Positions 16,351 through 24,984 are shown, counted from the stretch's first letter. The stretch: DNA of 55,307 bases from an uncultured Oscillospiraceae bacterium (GCA_934589225.1 CAKTNS010000013.1:1-55307); one strand, 5' to 3'. Notes: generated by a model not told the origin, from the letters alone. Numbers and translations are program-made.

Positions 16351-16476
16351 CAATTTCGATTTATTTGTTCCACTTAGAAATTATCAGTCCAACATCAGGA
16401 CCCCTGCGCAATCGGACATTTGCGTAAATGAACGACCCGGAAAATCTTTTCTCCGTTCCTCAATGACAAAATCTCC

Positions 16477-16995
16477 CTACAGCACGATCATGCTGTAAAC
16501 GGAGAGCTTTTTCGTATCCCATCGGAAGTCCATGCCGCAGCGTCTGCACAGCTCCGCCACGTCCACGCAATAGGCGGACATGCAGCTGAAACGCAGGTCC
16601 GGGTAGATGCAGCTTTCCCCGTTCTTCATCCGGCAGGGCGAACACAGACAGCAGCAGCTGCCGCCAACGCACAGGCCGTGCAGCGTCTCATTCAGCCGCA
16701 GCATGGCGCGGTTATGGGAAAGCTTTCCGTCTTTGATGGTCTTGGTATCCTCATAGCTCTCGATCGGCCACTCGGTTTTCAGCACCAGTGCGGTGGTTCC
16801 CGCGTAAATTTTCGCCGCCATGTCCTCCACCGTTCCGCAGGTGGGCGGGCAGGAGTAGTTTGCATGATACTGGCCACAGCGGTTTTCCTCGCAGAAGCGC
16901 CGGAATTTCCCATCCGTGGGTACCTGGGAAGCCGGCAATACCGCTGCTTCAAATCCAAAACGCCCTGCCAGTTTCAAAAGTTCGTTTTCTTGCAT
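16477..16995 (-). CDS. DUF2284 metal-binding protein
   Basis: 172 residues with many Cys: CEENRCGQYHANYSCPPTCG (about 34-53), then GGSCCCLCSPCRMKNGESCI and FSCMSAYCVDVAELCRRCG. This Cys order is that of DUF2284, a predicted metal-binding family of anaerobes. Function unknown. It has its own promoter (17044-17016). The first codons, ribosome binding site and promoter are duplicated at 860-945. Confidence 0.85.
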   Translation of the reverse strand: MQENELLKLAGRFGFEAAVLPASQVPTDGKFRRFCEENRCGQYHANYSCPPTCGTVEDMAAKIYAGTTALVLKTEWPIESYEDTKTIKDGKLSHNRAMLRLNETLHGLCVGGSCCCLCSPCRMKNGESCIYPDLRFSCMSAYCVDVAELCRRCGMDFRWDTKKLSVYSMIVL

Positions 16996-17036
16996 TGGTG
17001 GTCCCTCCTGTTTTAATTATAGGACATCTCCGGAAG
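16951..17036 (-). repeat. 86-bp duplicate of the DUF2284 promoter and 5' end (copy 2, intact)
   Basis: Matches 860-945 at 82 of 86 positions; the differences include the Lys/stop change that kills the other copy. Here it belongs to an intact gene. Confidence 0.8.
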
Positions 17037-17153
17037 GAAATCAATGGCATTCTGAATCACCTCATGAAGAGTGTCCAGGGACTCCTGTTCTCCGATTCGA
17101 ATATGCCGATAACACCCGCTCCCCAGGGAGACACTGATCACATAACTTTTCAT
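17013..17153 (-). pseudogene. pRiA4b ORF-3-like protein, N-terminal remnant
   Basis: MKSYVISVSLGSGCYRHIRI... continues GEQESLDTLHEVIQNAIDF, which resembles the N-terminus of plasmid pRiA4b ORF-3-like proteins. It stops after 46 residues where the DUF2284 promoter segment begins. The family normally runs well over 150 residues. Inferred to be truncated by the same rearrangement that moved the DUF2284 5' segment. Confidence 0.5.
17016..17044 (-). promoter_or_regulatory. Promoter of the DUF2284 gene
   Basis: Minus strand TTGATT (17044-17039), 17 bp, TATAAT (17021-17016), then AGGAGGG ahead of ATG 16995. The hexamers lie inside the end of a small upstream reading frame (17013-17153). Confidence 0.55.
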
Positions 17154-17223
17154 GGCGGAACACCCTTTCTTTATTTTCTGGCTTCCTCTTATCACGGTTT
17201 TACGGAGAATGCAATAAAGATGC

Positions 17224-17930
17224 TGGAGGAATCACCGCAATTGCGCAGAAAAAAATTGCAACCGAAACAGCCGTCCTTAGAGCACCTTGGTTCGAAAAGC
17301 GCCCCCGCCAGCGTGCCCGTAGGGAACGGCCTATGTGCCGTTCCGGGGACGTCCCGAATATATCCCCGTCAGATTTCACCAGAGGCCCACCGACACGCAG
17401 AAAAAGCTTCCCTTGGGGGAAGCTGGCTCGCCCCAAAGGGCGAGCCTGATGAGGGCCGCGGGGCGGCGTGAAACGTTGTAGAAACTGTAGGCGAATCCGT
17501 AGAAACGTTCCCCCATTTTTGTCATTCCGACCGCAGCGCAAGCGGAGTGGAGGAATCCACCACGTTGGACAATGAATCACCGCAAGATAAAATCTGCAAC
17601 TCGGGAAGATTCCTCGACTCGCTTACGCTCCCTCGGAATGACATGTCGGAGGGTGGTTCTCGTTTGTCCGCACAGGTTGTATTCGAAACGTGGCGGGCGG
17701 CTAATAGCCGATGAAATCATGGAGTGATTGCCACCGGCAATCATTTATTTCAATTTCGCTGCGCGGAGCACCACCCCTACAGGCGTAATACCTTTGCGCC
17801 CATTGTTCCTACAATGTTAAACGCCGTACTGCACCTCATCCACCGCCTACGGCGGTCCCCCTTCCCCGAAGGGGAAGGTCTTGTCAACTCTCCTGCCGTT
17901 CCCGGTTCGTCAGGGGGACGTTTTTACGCC
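17224..17930 (+). repeat. Composite intergenic repeat, copy 1
   Basis: No gene. Modules in order: TAGGGAACGGCC...CCGTTCC, a CTTCCC...GGGAAG and GGCTCGCC...GGGCGAGCC hairpin pair, a GTCATTCCGA...TCGGAATGAC palindrome (17521-17642), a GTATTCGAAACGTGGCGGGC module, a GATTGCCACCGGCAATC hairpin, and GCTGCGCGGAGCACCACCCCTA. The same modules recur, mostly in reverse complement, at 54.65-55.17 kb. Confidence 0.75.
17521..17642. repeat. 122-bp GTCATTCCGA palindromic element
   Basis: Ends GTCATTCCGA and TCGGAATGAC are exact inverted repeats, and inner parts (GGAGGAATCC / GATTCCTCG) also pair. This is the size and shape of a REP- or MITE-like unit. A second copy is at 54929-55049. Confidence 0.65.
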
Positions 17931-17936
17931 TTCCTC

Positions 17937-18872
17937 TTAGTTCCAGCCGGGGCGTTGGTGGCGGTCGCCCAGGGACTTTAGTTCTTCTTCCGCGCCGGGG
18001 CCGATGCAGCCTACCAGCATGTAGCGCTTTTTGAAGGGGTCATAGATATAGTGGTGCATCAGGTGGAAATTTTCGATCATGCCGGTGCTGGCCACATGCA
18101 TGCGGGGGCCGGTGCAGCGGTGGACCGTGTCGCCGATGGACACATGGTCGTCATCCACATAGGTCACAGGCAGGTCCTGGGCGATCAGGTCCTTGACCTG
18201 CTTTTCCAGGGCATAGAGGTCGATCTCCGGACGGATGTCGTCAAAGTAGATCACGAAGCCGTGGCGCACGTCGTCGTGGCCGCAGCGGTCCATTTCTGCC
18301 TTGGGCAGGCACATTTCCACCAGGTCCTCCACGGTATGGGCCATGAGGCGGAAGGGCAGGCTCTTATAGACCTCCGCCTTCAGCTCCTCCGGTTCGGGGC
18401 CAAAGATGTTGGGCCGGGAGATGAGGATGGTCTCTCCCACGCCGATGAGCAGGTTGGCGTTGGCCCCCAGCAGCGGATAGATCAGGTCGAAGTGCTCCAC
18501 CACCACCCGCTTGTTGTTGTTCAGAGCCTCCCGGATGGCATCCGCCAGATCCGGCATCTGGGTGAAGCCGTTTTCAAAGCGGATATCCAGGTGGTAGGTA
18601 TGGGGGGAGAAGAAGGCAAAGCCCCGGTCCTGGTTCAGAATGGGCAGGGGGCGGACATTGACGCCGTTGTCGTCGTTGGTCAGCTCCAACCCCGGGAACA
18701 TGCCCCGGATCAGGGCGCTTTTGCCGGAACCGGCATCGCCGATCAGGCCAATGAGCCGGTCCGTGGGGCTCAAATACTGCTGGGCGATCTTCTGGCCCAG
18801 AATATACATCCGGTTGTTGCCGCGGGGGGCATAATAGGTGGTCAGGATGTGGTTGGTCTTAAAGATTTCCAT
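17937..18872 (-). CDS. P-loop protein of the citramalate lyase region, unknown role
   Basis: 311 residues. A Walker A motif GLIGDAGSGKSALIRGMFPG lies near residues 42-61, with an acidic strand (VVVEHFDLIYPLL) that may be Walker B. The C-terminal part has FVIYFDDIRPEIDLYALEKQ then DHVSIGDTVHRCTGPRMHVA. I recall similar proteins carrying an 'alanyl-tRNA synthetase second additional domain' label next to citrate-lyase genes, but cannot confirm this. It lies 13 bp downstream of citC on the same strand, so it probably serves citramalate/citrate lyase, for example its activation. citX and citG are absent from the window. Confidence 0.6.
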   Translation of the reverse strand: MEIFKTNHILTTYYAPRGNNRMYILGQKIAQQYLSPTDRLIGLIGDAGSGKSALIRGMFPGLELTNDDNGVNVRPLPILNQDRGFAFFSPHTYHLDIRFENGFTQMPDLADAIREALNNNKRVVVEHFDLIYPLLGANANLLIGVGETILISRPNIFGPEPEELKAEVYKSLPFRLMAHTVEDLVEMCLPKAEMDRCGHDDVRHGFVIYFDDIRPEIDLYALEKQVKDLIAQDLPVTYVDDDHVSIGDTVHRCTGPRMHVASTGMIENFHLMHHYIYDPFKKRYMLVGCIGPGAEEELKSLGDRHQRPGWN

Positions 18873-18885
18873 AGGTGCTCCTCCT

Positions 18886-19866
18886 TTATTTCAGTCCGTG
18901 CTTTACAATATAATTATAGGTGGTCTCCGGCACCAGGCTGCGGATGTCCTGCCCCGCTTGCAGCCGGGCCCGGACCGCGCTGGCGCTGATGGGGGTATCT
19001 CCCAGGCAGCGGCGGGGAATGACATGGGTCTGCACCCCGGCCTGGGGCAGCAATCGGCACAAAGCCTCATTGTAGCTGCAAGTCATGGGGGACAATGGCT
19101 CCTCCCCAAGGAAGCGGTGGCCGATGGAAAAATGGGGCACAAAATACTTGGTGAAAATTTCAATATCCAGGGCACAGTGGATGGTCTGGGCCTGGTCCCG
19201 GTTTTTCAGGAAATAGGTGGGGAAGGTGGCAGAGGAGATCAGATAGGGCCCCGTGGGCAGCACGGACACATTGGGCAAGTGGGCCGTCCCCTCCTGGACC
19301 ATGGCGAAGCGGTCCCGGCTTGAAAAATGCCCCTGATCTTCCGACAGAACAAAGACATACAGCCAGTCACACATCCCCGCGGCGGTCTCTACCAGATACT
19401 GGTGGCCCAGGGTAAAGGGGTCGCAGTTCATCACCGCGGCACCGATCTTCCCCGTGATCGCCGCCACGGGCAGGGAATCCAGGAAGGTGCGGATGCCGTC
19501 CCGGACGTTCTCCATCAGCAGTACCTCCTTGGTTTTGACCACCGGATAGAAAAACAGCCCCCGGAACAGATATTCATTGCCGGGCTTTGTATAAAGGAAC
19601 AGATGCCGGTATCCCGCCCGGAAGGCATCCTCCCGCAAGGTGGTCACCAAAGTCGCCGTCAGATCCTCCCCCTGGTGCATGGGGTCTACGGCGATGCACT
19701 TGAGCAGATTTCCCTTCCGGGAGCCCGCGGCCAGCAGCTCCCCCTCTTCCAGGAGCAGAACGGTGCGCTCACTGTCCTCATCCGGGGCTAAATTGGTTCT
19801 GAACATTAGGGACTGCCATAATTCCCGTTTTTTCCCTGAAAGACGGTCTACAACACAAATTTCCAT
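18886..19866 (-). CDS. citC: [Citrate/citramalate lyase] acetate:SH-ACP ligase
   Basis: 326 residues from MEICVVDRLSGKKREL. An N-terminal GNAT-like part is followed by a nucleotidyltransferase domain: MNCDPFTLGHQYLVETAA contains the TxGH motif, and ISASAVR near the C-terminus is the matching ISxSxVR. It acetylates the thiol of the lyase acyl carrier subunit using ATP and acetate, which activates the enzyme. Divergent from citDEF. Start ATG 19866; TTG 19875 is in frame. Confidence 0.92.
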   Translation of the reverse strand: MEICVVDRLSGKKRELWQSLMFRTNLAPDEDSERTVLLLEEGELLAAGSRKGNLLKCIAVDPMHQGEDLTATLVTTLREDAFRAGYRHLFLYTKPGNEYLFRGLFFYPVVKTKEVLLMENVRDGIRTFLDSLPVAAITGKIGAAVMNCDPFTLGHQYLVETAAGMCDWLYVFVLSEDQGHFSSRDRFAMVQEGTAHLPNVSVLPTGPYLISSATFPTYFLKNRDQAQTIHCALDIEIFTKYFVPHFSIGHRFLGEEPLSPMTCSYNEALCRLLPQAGVQTHVIPRRCLGDTPISASAVRARLQAGQDIRSLVPETTYNYIVKHGLK

Positions 19867-19902
19867 AGAAAACAATTGCCTTTCTGACTGATGTTTGGTT
19901 CA

Positions 19903-19931
19903 ATTATACAATACTTCTGTCACACATGCAA
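19903..19931 (-). promoter_or_regulatory. Promoter of citC
   Basis: Minus strand TTGCAT (19931-19926), 17 bp, TATAAT (19908-19903). The -10 region contains ATTGTATAA, the same half-site sequence (TTATACAATA on plus) seen in the citD promoter. Confidence 0.6.
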
Positions 19932-19950
19932 TTATTTTTTTCAAAAGTGA

Positions 19951-19989
19951 TTGCTTTCTTCCAAATTGTGTTATACAATAGTGTTGTAT
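19951..19989 (+). promoter_or_regulatory. Promoter and operator of citDEF
   Basis: TTGCTT (19951-19956), 17 bp, TACAAT (19974-19979). A palindrome ATACAA-TAGTG-TTGTAT (19973-19989) covers the -10. The GntR protein at 24019 is the obvious candidate binder; position suggests repression. Confidence 0.6.
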
Positions 19990-20022
19990 TGTGACAGAAT
20001 CTTTCACAGAGGAGGAAATCAA

Positions 20023-20295
20023 ATGGCAAACATTCTCAAGGCCGCATCCGCCGGTACCATGGAGTCCAGCGATGCGTACGTGGAGATCGAACCCTGTGAC
20101 AGCGGGCTTCAGATCCACGTGGAATCTGTCGTAGAGCGACAGTTCGGGGCGGCCATCGAAGCCGCCATTCAGGATGTCCTGCGGGAGCAGGAGGTCGAGA
20201 ACGCCACGGTGCGGGTGGCAGACCGGGGCGCGCTGGACTGTGTCCTGCGGGCCAGAGTCGAAACCGCGATCCTGCGGGCAAAGGAGGCACAATAA
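20023..20295 (+). CDS. citD: Citramalate/citrate lyase acyl carrier protein (gamma)
   Basis: 90 residues, typical for CitD. AGTMESSDAYVEIEP (about 9-23) contains the Ser that carries the phosphoribosyl-dephospho-CoA prosthetic group. GGAGG lies 7 bases before the ATG, and the stop touches the citE start. The gene set around it points to citramalate rather than citrate as substrate. Confidence 0.92.
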   Translation: MANILKAASAGTMESSDAYVEIEPCDSGLQIHVESVVERQFGAAIEAAIQDVLREQEVENATVRVADRGALDCVLRARVETAILRAKEAQ

Positions 20296-21170
20296 TGCGC
20301 AGAAGTATGCTGTTTTTACCGGGCAACAACCCCAACATGCTGATCAACAGCGGCAGCTTGGGCGCGGACGCGGTGATCTTCGACTTAGAGGACGCCGTAA
20401 GCCCCGACCAGAAGGATGCCGCCCGCATTCTGGTGCGGAACACCCTGAAATACATGGACCTCAAGGGCTGTGAGCGGATCGTCCGCATCAACTCCATTGA
20501 CACCCCCTACTGGCAGAAGGATATTGACACCGTGGCCCCCTTCGCCCCGGAGCTGATCCTGCTGCCGAAAACCGGCACCGCGGAAGATGTCCGCACCGCC
20601 AGCGCCTACATTACCGAAGCCGAGCAGCGGCTGGGTCTGGCCCAGAATACCATCGGCCTGATGCCGCTGATCGAAACCGCCCTGGGCGTGGAGAACGCCT
20701 TTGCCATCGCCTCCGCCGATTCCCGGGTACAGGCCCTGTTCCTGGGCGCGGAGGACCTGACCGCCGACCTGCAGTGCAAGCGCACCAAGGAGGGTCAGGA
20801 AATCGCCTACGCCCGCAGCCGTCTGGTGACCGCCGCCCGGGCCGCCGGTGTGGATGTTTACGACACCCCCTTCACCGATGTGAACGACGATGAGGGCATT
20901 GAGGTGGATACCGCCTATGCCAAAGCCCTGGGCTTCACCGGCAAGTCCTCCATCTCTCCCCGTCATGTGGAGGTCATCAACCGGGTATTCAGCCCCACCA
21001 TGGCCGAAATCGAATACGCTCACGAAGTTATGGAAGTCATCGCCCAGGCCAAGGCCCAGGGGAAGGGTGCCATTGCCCTCCACGGCAAAATGGTAGACGC
21101 ACCCATTGTGGCCCGGGCCCAGCGGACATTGCAGATGGCTGCCGCTCTTGGATTGGAGGCTGCCCAATGA
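20295..21170 (+). CDS. citE: Citramalyl/citryl-CoA lyase beta subunit
   Basis: 291 residues, a TIM-barrel of the CitE/HpcH family. LFLPGNNPNMLINSGSLGAD opens the barrel, VIFDLEDAV (about 27-35) holds the metal-binding acid, and LFLGAEDLTADL and GKSSISPRHVEVI follow. It cleaves the acyl-thioester of citramalate to pyruvate and acetyl carrier. Starts inside the citD stop and overlaps citF by four bases. Confidence 0.93.
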   Translation: MRRSMLFLPGNNPNMLINSGSLGADAVIFDLEDAVSPDQKDAARILVRNTLKYMDLKGCERIVRINSIDTPYWQKDIDTVAPFAPELILLPKTGTAEDVRTASAYITEAEQRLGLAQNTIGLMPLIETALGVENAFAIASADSRVQALFLGAEDLTADLQCKRTKEGQEIAYARSRLVTAARAAGVDVYDTPFTDVNDDEGIEVDTAYAKALGFTGKSSISPRHVEVINRVFSPTMAEIEYAHEVMEVIAQAKAQGKGAIALHGKMVDAPIVARAQRTLQMAAALGLEAAQ

Positions 21171-22573
21171 ATAAATTAGTCAAATCGATCCGGGAGGCCA
21201 TTGGGCTTTCCGGTCTGAAGGACGGCATGACCGTTTCCTTCCATCATCACCTGCGCAACGGCGACTATGTGCTGAACATGGTCCTGGAGCAGATCGCAGA
21301 GCTGGGCATCAAGGACATCAAGGTCAACGCCAGCTCCCTGTTTGACATCCATACCCCGCTGCTTGGGCACATTGAGAACCATGTGGTCACCGGTCTTTCC
21401 GCCGACTATATTTCCGCCGGTGTGGGCAAACCCATTTCCCAGGGCATTCTGGAAGCCCCGGTGGAGTTCCGCACCCACGGCGGCCGTCCCTATGACATCG
21501 CCCGGGGCGCTACCCCCATTGACGTGGCCTTCATCGCCGCCCCCACCGCCGACACCATGGGCAACTGCTCCGGCAAGTATGGCAAGTCTGCCTGCGGCAG
21601 CCTGGGCTATGCCTTTGCCGATGCCATGTTTGCCAAGAAGGTCGTGGTCATTACCGACAATCTGGTACCCTTCCCCATGCTGGACTGGTCCATTCCCCAG
21701 GAATACGTGGACTATGTGGTAGAGGTGGAGGCCATCGGCAATCCCAAGGGCATTGTCTCCGGCACCACCAAGATCACCCGTGACCCCGTGGGCCTGGTCA
21801 TGGCCTCCTATGCCGCCAAGGTCATTGAGGCCTCCGGTCTTTTAAAGGACGGCTTCTGCTTCCAGACCGGCGCGGGCGGTGCTTCTCTGGCCGCCGCCAA
21901 GTTCCTGAAGGACATTATGCTCCGCAAGAAGATCCAGGGCGGCGTGGCCCTGGGCGGCATCACCGGCTATCTGGTCCAGATGCTCAACGAGGGCTGCTTC
22001 CAGTCCCTCATGGACGTGCAGTGCTTTGACCTGGACGCGGTGGAATCCATCCGCTCCAACCCCAAGCACCAGGAAATGTCCGCCCTGCAATACGCCGCTC
22101 CCGGCAGCCGGGGCGCGGCGGTGGACAATCTGGACGTGGTCATTCTGGGCGCCACCCAGATCGATACGGACTTCAACGTCAACGTCCACACCGATTCCAA
22201 CGGCTACATCATGGGCGGCTCCGGCGGCCACAGCGATACCGCTGCCGGTTCCAAGCTGTGCATGATCATCGCCCCCATGTTCCGGGCCAGACTGCCCATC
22301 GTCACGGACCATGTGACCTGCATCTCCACCCCCGGCGAGAGCGTGGACGTTCTGGTCACCCAGGGCGGCATCGCCGTGAACCCCCGTCAGGCGGAGCTGA
22401 AGCAGCGGCTGCTGGATGCCCGTCTGCCGGTGATCGACATCCACGAGCTGAAGGAAAAGACCGAAGCCATCACCGGCAAGCCCCGCCCCATCGTCACCGG
22501 AGACCGGGTGGTCGCCAAGGTTCTGGGCCGGGAAGGCAACCTTCAGGACGTGATCCGCAACATCCCCTATTAA
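21167..22573 (+). CDS. citF: Citramalate/citrate lyase alpha subunit
   Basis: 468 residues, a CoA-transferase fold. Recognisable parts are GLKDGMTVSFHHHLRNGDYV, ISAGVGKPISQGILE, the glycine-rich GGASLAAAKFLKDI and MGGSGGHSDTAAGSKL. The subunit swaps acetyl for the citramalyl group on CitD. It is a little shorter than many CitF proteins (about 510). Overlaps citE by four bases. Confidence 0.92.
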   Translation: MNKLVKSIREAIGLSGLKDGMTVSFHHHLRNGDYVLNMVLEQIAELGIKDIKVNASSLFDIHTPLLGHIENHVVTGLSADYISAGVGKPISQGILEAPVEFRTHGGRPYDIARGATPIDVAFIAAPTADTMGNCSGKYGKSACGSLGYAFADAMFAKKVVVITDNLVPFPMLDWSIPQEYVDYVVEVEAIGNPKGIVSGTTKITRDPVGLVMASYAAKVIEASGLLKDGFCFQTGAGGASLAAAKFLKDIMLRKKIQGGVALGGITGYLVQMLNEGCFQSLMDVQCFDLDAVESIRSNPKHQEMSALQYAAPGSRGAAVDNLDVVILGATQIDTDFNVNVHTDSNGYIMGGSGGHSDTAAGSKLCMIIAPMFRARLPIVTDHVTCISTPGESVDVLVTQGGIAVNPRQAELKQRLLDARLPVIDIHELKEKTEAITGKPRPIVTGDRVVAKVLGREGNLQDVIRNIPY

Positions 22574-22594
22574 ATGACTGGAGAACAGAAAAAT

Positions 22595-23434
22595 ATGAGA
22601 GAAATACCTGCCGCCCGCGTCACGGAAGTGATCCGCCGGCTGTGCATTGATGCCAACTGCCATCTGCCCCAGGATGTCAAAACCCGGATCGAATGCTGCA
22701 AAAATCAGGAATCCTGGGCCCTGGGTCAGGAGATCCTGGAGCGCATCGTGGAAAACTATCAGATCGCGGACCGGGACAATGTGCCCGTCTGCCAGGACAC
22801 CGGCGTGGCCTGTGTCTTCCTGGACATCGGCCAGGAGGTCCACATCGAGGGCAATCTGGAGGACGCGGTCAACGAGGGCGTGCGCCAGGGCTATGCCGAC
22901 GGCTACCTGCGCAAAAGCGTGGTCGCTGACCCTCTGGACCGGGTGAACACCAAGGACAACACCCCCGCCATGATCTACTACAACATTGTCCCCGGGGACA
23001 AGCTCACCGTGACCGTGGCCCCCAAGGGCTTCGGCAGCGAGAACATGAGCGCCATCAAGATGCTCCGGCCCTCCGACGGCTATGAAGGGGTCAAGCAGTT
23101 CATTCTGCAAACCGTGGAAGCGGCGGGCCCCAACCCCTGCCCGCCCATCGTGGTAGGCGTGGGCATCGGCGGCACCTTTGATAAGGCTGCGTTCCTTGCC
23201 AAGAAGGCCTTGATGCGGCCCCTGGATGTCCGCAGCGAAAAGCCCCTGTACGCCAAGCTGGAGGCAGAGCTCTTGGAAGAGATCAACGCTCTGGGCATCG
23301 GGCCCCAGGGCTTCGGCGGCGGCACCACCGCACTGGCTGTCAACATCGAATCCTTCCCCACCCATATTGCGGGGCTTCCCGTGGCGGTCAACATCAACTG
23401 CCATGTGACCCGCCACAAGACGGAGGTGCTCTGA
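22595..23434 (+). CDS. Mesaconase / fumarase-type hydratase alpha subunit
   Basis: 279 residues of the class I [4Fe-4S] fumarase/tartrate dehydratase alpha family. It shows VPVCQDTGVACVFLDIGQEV (first cluster Cys), GFGSENMSAIKML (GSExMS), and IGIGGTFDKAA plus a later HVTRHKTEVL end. Start ATG 22595 has GGAG 12 bases upstream; ATG 22574 is in frame. Beside glutamate mutase and methylaspartase genes the likely reaction is mesaconate to (S)-citramalate. Confidence 0.88.
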   Translation: MREIPAARVTEVIRRLCIDANCHLPQDVKTRIECCKNQESWALGQEILERIVENYQIADRDNVPVCQDTGVACVFLDIGQEVHIEGNLEDAVNEGVRQGYADGYLRKSVVADPLDRVNTKDNTPAMIYYNIVPGDKLTVTVAPKGFGSENMSAIKMLRPSDGYEGVKQFILQTVEAAGPNPCPPIVVGVGIGGTFDKAAFLAKKALMRPLDVRSEKPLYAKLEAELLEEINALGIGPQGFGGGTTALAVNIESFPTHIAGLPVAVNINCHVTRHKTEVL

Positions 23435-23435
23435 G

Positions 23436-23987
23436 ATGATCCAGCTGACAACCCCCCTGACCCAGGAAAAGCTGCGCGGCCTGAAGGCCGGTGACAGCTG
23501 TCTGATTTCCGGTGTGATCTACACCGCCCGGGACGCGGCCCACAAGCGGCTTTGCGAGCTTCTGGAGGCCGGAAAGCCCCTGCCTATGGACGTGAAGGAT
23601 GCGGTTATTTACTTTGTAGGCCCCACCCCCGCCAAGCCTGGTCAGGCCATCGGCTCCGCCGGTCCCACCACCTCCTATCGGATGGATGCCTACTCCCCTG
23701 CCCTCATCAAAGAAGGCCTCACCGGCATGATCGGCAAGGGCAAGCGGGGCCCCGAGGTCGTAGAGGCCATGAAGGCCCACGGTGCCGTATACTTCGGTGC
23801 CATCGGCGGCTGCGGCGCGCTGCTGAGCAACTGCATCAAGAAGGCCGAGGTCATCGCCTATGAGGACCTGGGGGCGGAGGCCATCCGCCGTCTGGAGGTT
23901 GAGAATCTGCCTGTGACCGTCATCATTGACAGCCAGGGCACCAACCTGTATGAAACCGGCCGGGCCGCGTATCTGGCCCAAAAGTAA
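23436..23987 (+). CDS. Mesaconase / fumarase-type hydratase beta subunit
   Basis: 183 residues of the fumarase beta family: LKAGDSCLISGVIYTARDAA, GPTPAKPGQAIGSAGPTTSY and GAIGGCGALLSNCIKK. It follows the alpha gene by one base. Together the pair feeds citramalate to the CitDEF lyase immediately upstream. Confidence 0.88.
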   Translation: MIQLTTPLTQEKLRGLKAGDSCLISGVIYTARDAAHKRLCELLEAGKPLPMDVKDAVIYFVGPTPAKPGQAIGSAGPTTSYRMDAYSPALIKEGLTGMIGKGKRGPEVVEAMKAHGAVYFGAIGGCGALLSNCIKKAEVIAYEDLGAEAIRRLEVENLPVTVIIDSQGTNLYETGRAAYLAQK

Positions 23988-24018
23988 CCCCCATTCTTCC
24001 TCCAAAGGAGTCCTCTAT

Positions 24019-24984
24019 ATGAACGATATTTTCCACGTGGACCGCAGCCTCCCCATCCCCCTTTACCAGCAGCTGGTGGATTCCATTCGGGCCGCCATCA
24101 AAACAGGCCAGCTCACCGACGGACAGCAGCTGCCCACCGTCCAGGAGCTGGACCTGTCCCGGGGCACCATCATCCGGGCCTACTCCACCTTAGAGCAGGA
24201 GGGCCTGCTGGAAATGGTCCAGGGCCGGGGGACCTTTGTCCGCTGCGTCCCTGTCAACGAGCGCAGCCGCAAAGAGCAGGCCATGACCGCCATCGACCAT
24301 TTGCTTGACAGCCTGGAGGGCATGGGCTTTTCCGCCACGGAGATCAACATCTTCCTGAGCCTCAAACTGCGGGAACGCTCCGAGCAGGACTCCAAGGTAA
24401 AAATCGCCCTGGTGGAATGCAATCCGGAAAACTTAAGCCACATGTCCCGGCAGCTGCGGAGCATCCCCAATGTGGAAACCTACTCCTACCTGATGAGCAG
24501 CATCGTTCAGTACCCCTATAATCTAAAAGAGGATATGGACCTGATCCTCACCACCCCCTCCCACAAAGAGCAGCTGGCCCAGCTGCTGCCCATGAAGAAG
24601 CGGGTGACCACCGTGGCCCTGCGGCTGTGCCAGCAGTTCATGGTCTCCATCGTGAAGCTGCCCCCCGAAACCGAGGTTGGCATTGTGTGCCAGAGTCAGG
24701 AGTTCGGCGTTCTGCTGGAAAAGGCCTGCCGCTATTACGCCGGGCACACCAACATCGCCGCCCCCTTGGTTCTGGGCCAGAACACGCCCTTGGAAGAGTA
24801 TCTTCGGGACAAGCAGGCCCTGGTCATTCCGGAGGAGCTGGAGCTCCACTGCCCCGCCGAAACGGCAGAGCAGCTGCGCGCCTTCCCCGGCCAGATCATC
24901 CGGGGTGCCTACGAGTTGGACGAAGGCTCTATGCTGTACCTCCAGGAGAAATGCGGCCGCATCGTCCGGTCCAAAAAGCTATAA
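24019..24984 (+). CDS. GntR family regulator with a shortened DNA-binding helix
   Basis: 321 residues: N-terminal winged helix (LPIPLYQQLVDSIRAAIKTG ... RGTIIRAYSTLEQEGLLEMV, about 10-72) and a long C-terminal sensing domain. Between LPTVQEL and DLSRGT the usual LAxxL stretch is about four residues shorter than in typical GntR proteins, inside helix 2 of the motif. It follows the citramalate operon with a good AAAGGAG, so it probably senses a pathway metabolite and controls the cit promoters. Whether it binds DNA normally is open. Confidence 0.85.
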   Translation: MNDIFHVDRSLPIPLYQQLVDSIRAAIKTGQLTDGQQLPTVQELDLSRGTIIRAYSTLEQEGLLEMVQGRGTFVRCVPVNERSRKEQAMTAIDHLLDSLEGMGFSATEINIFLSLKLRERSEQDSKVKIALVECNPENLSHMSRQLRSIPNVETYSYLMSSIVQYPYNLKEDMDLILTTPSHKEQLAQLLPMKKRVTTVALRLCQQFMVSIVKLPPETEVGIVCQSQEFGVLLEKACRYYAGHTNIAAPLVLGQNTPLEEYLRDKQALVIPEELELHCPAETAEQLRAFPGQIIRGAYELDEGSMLYLQEKCGRIVRSKKL

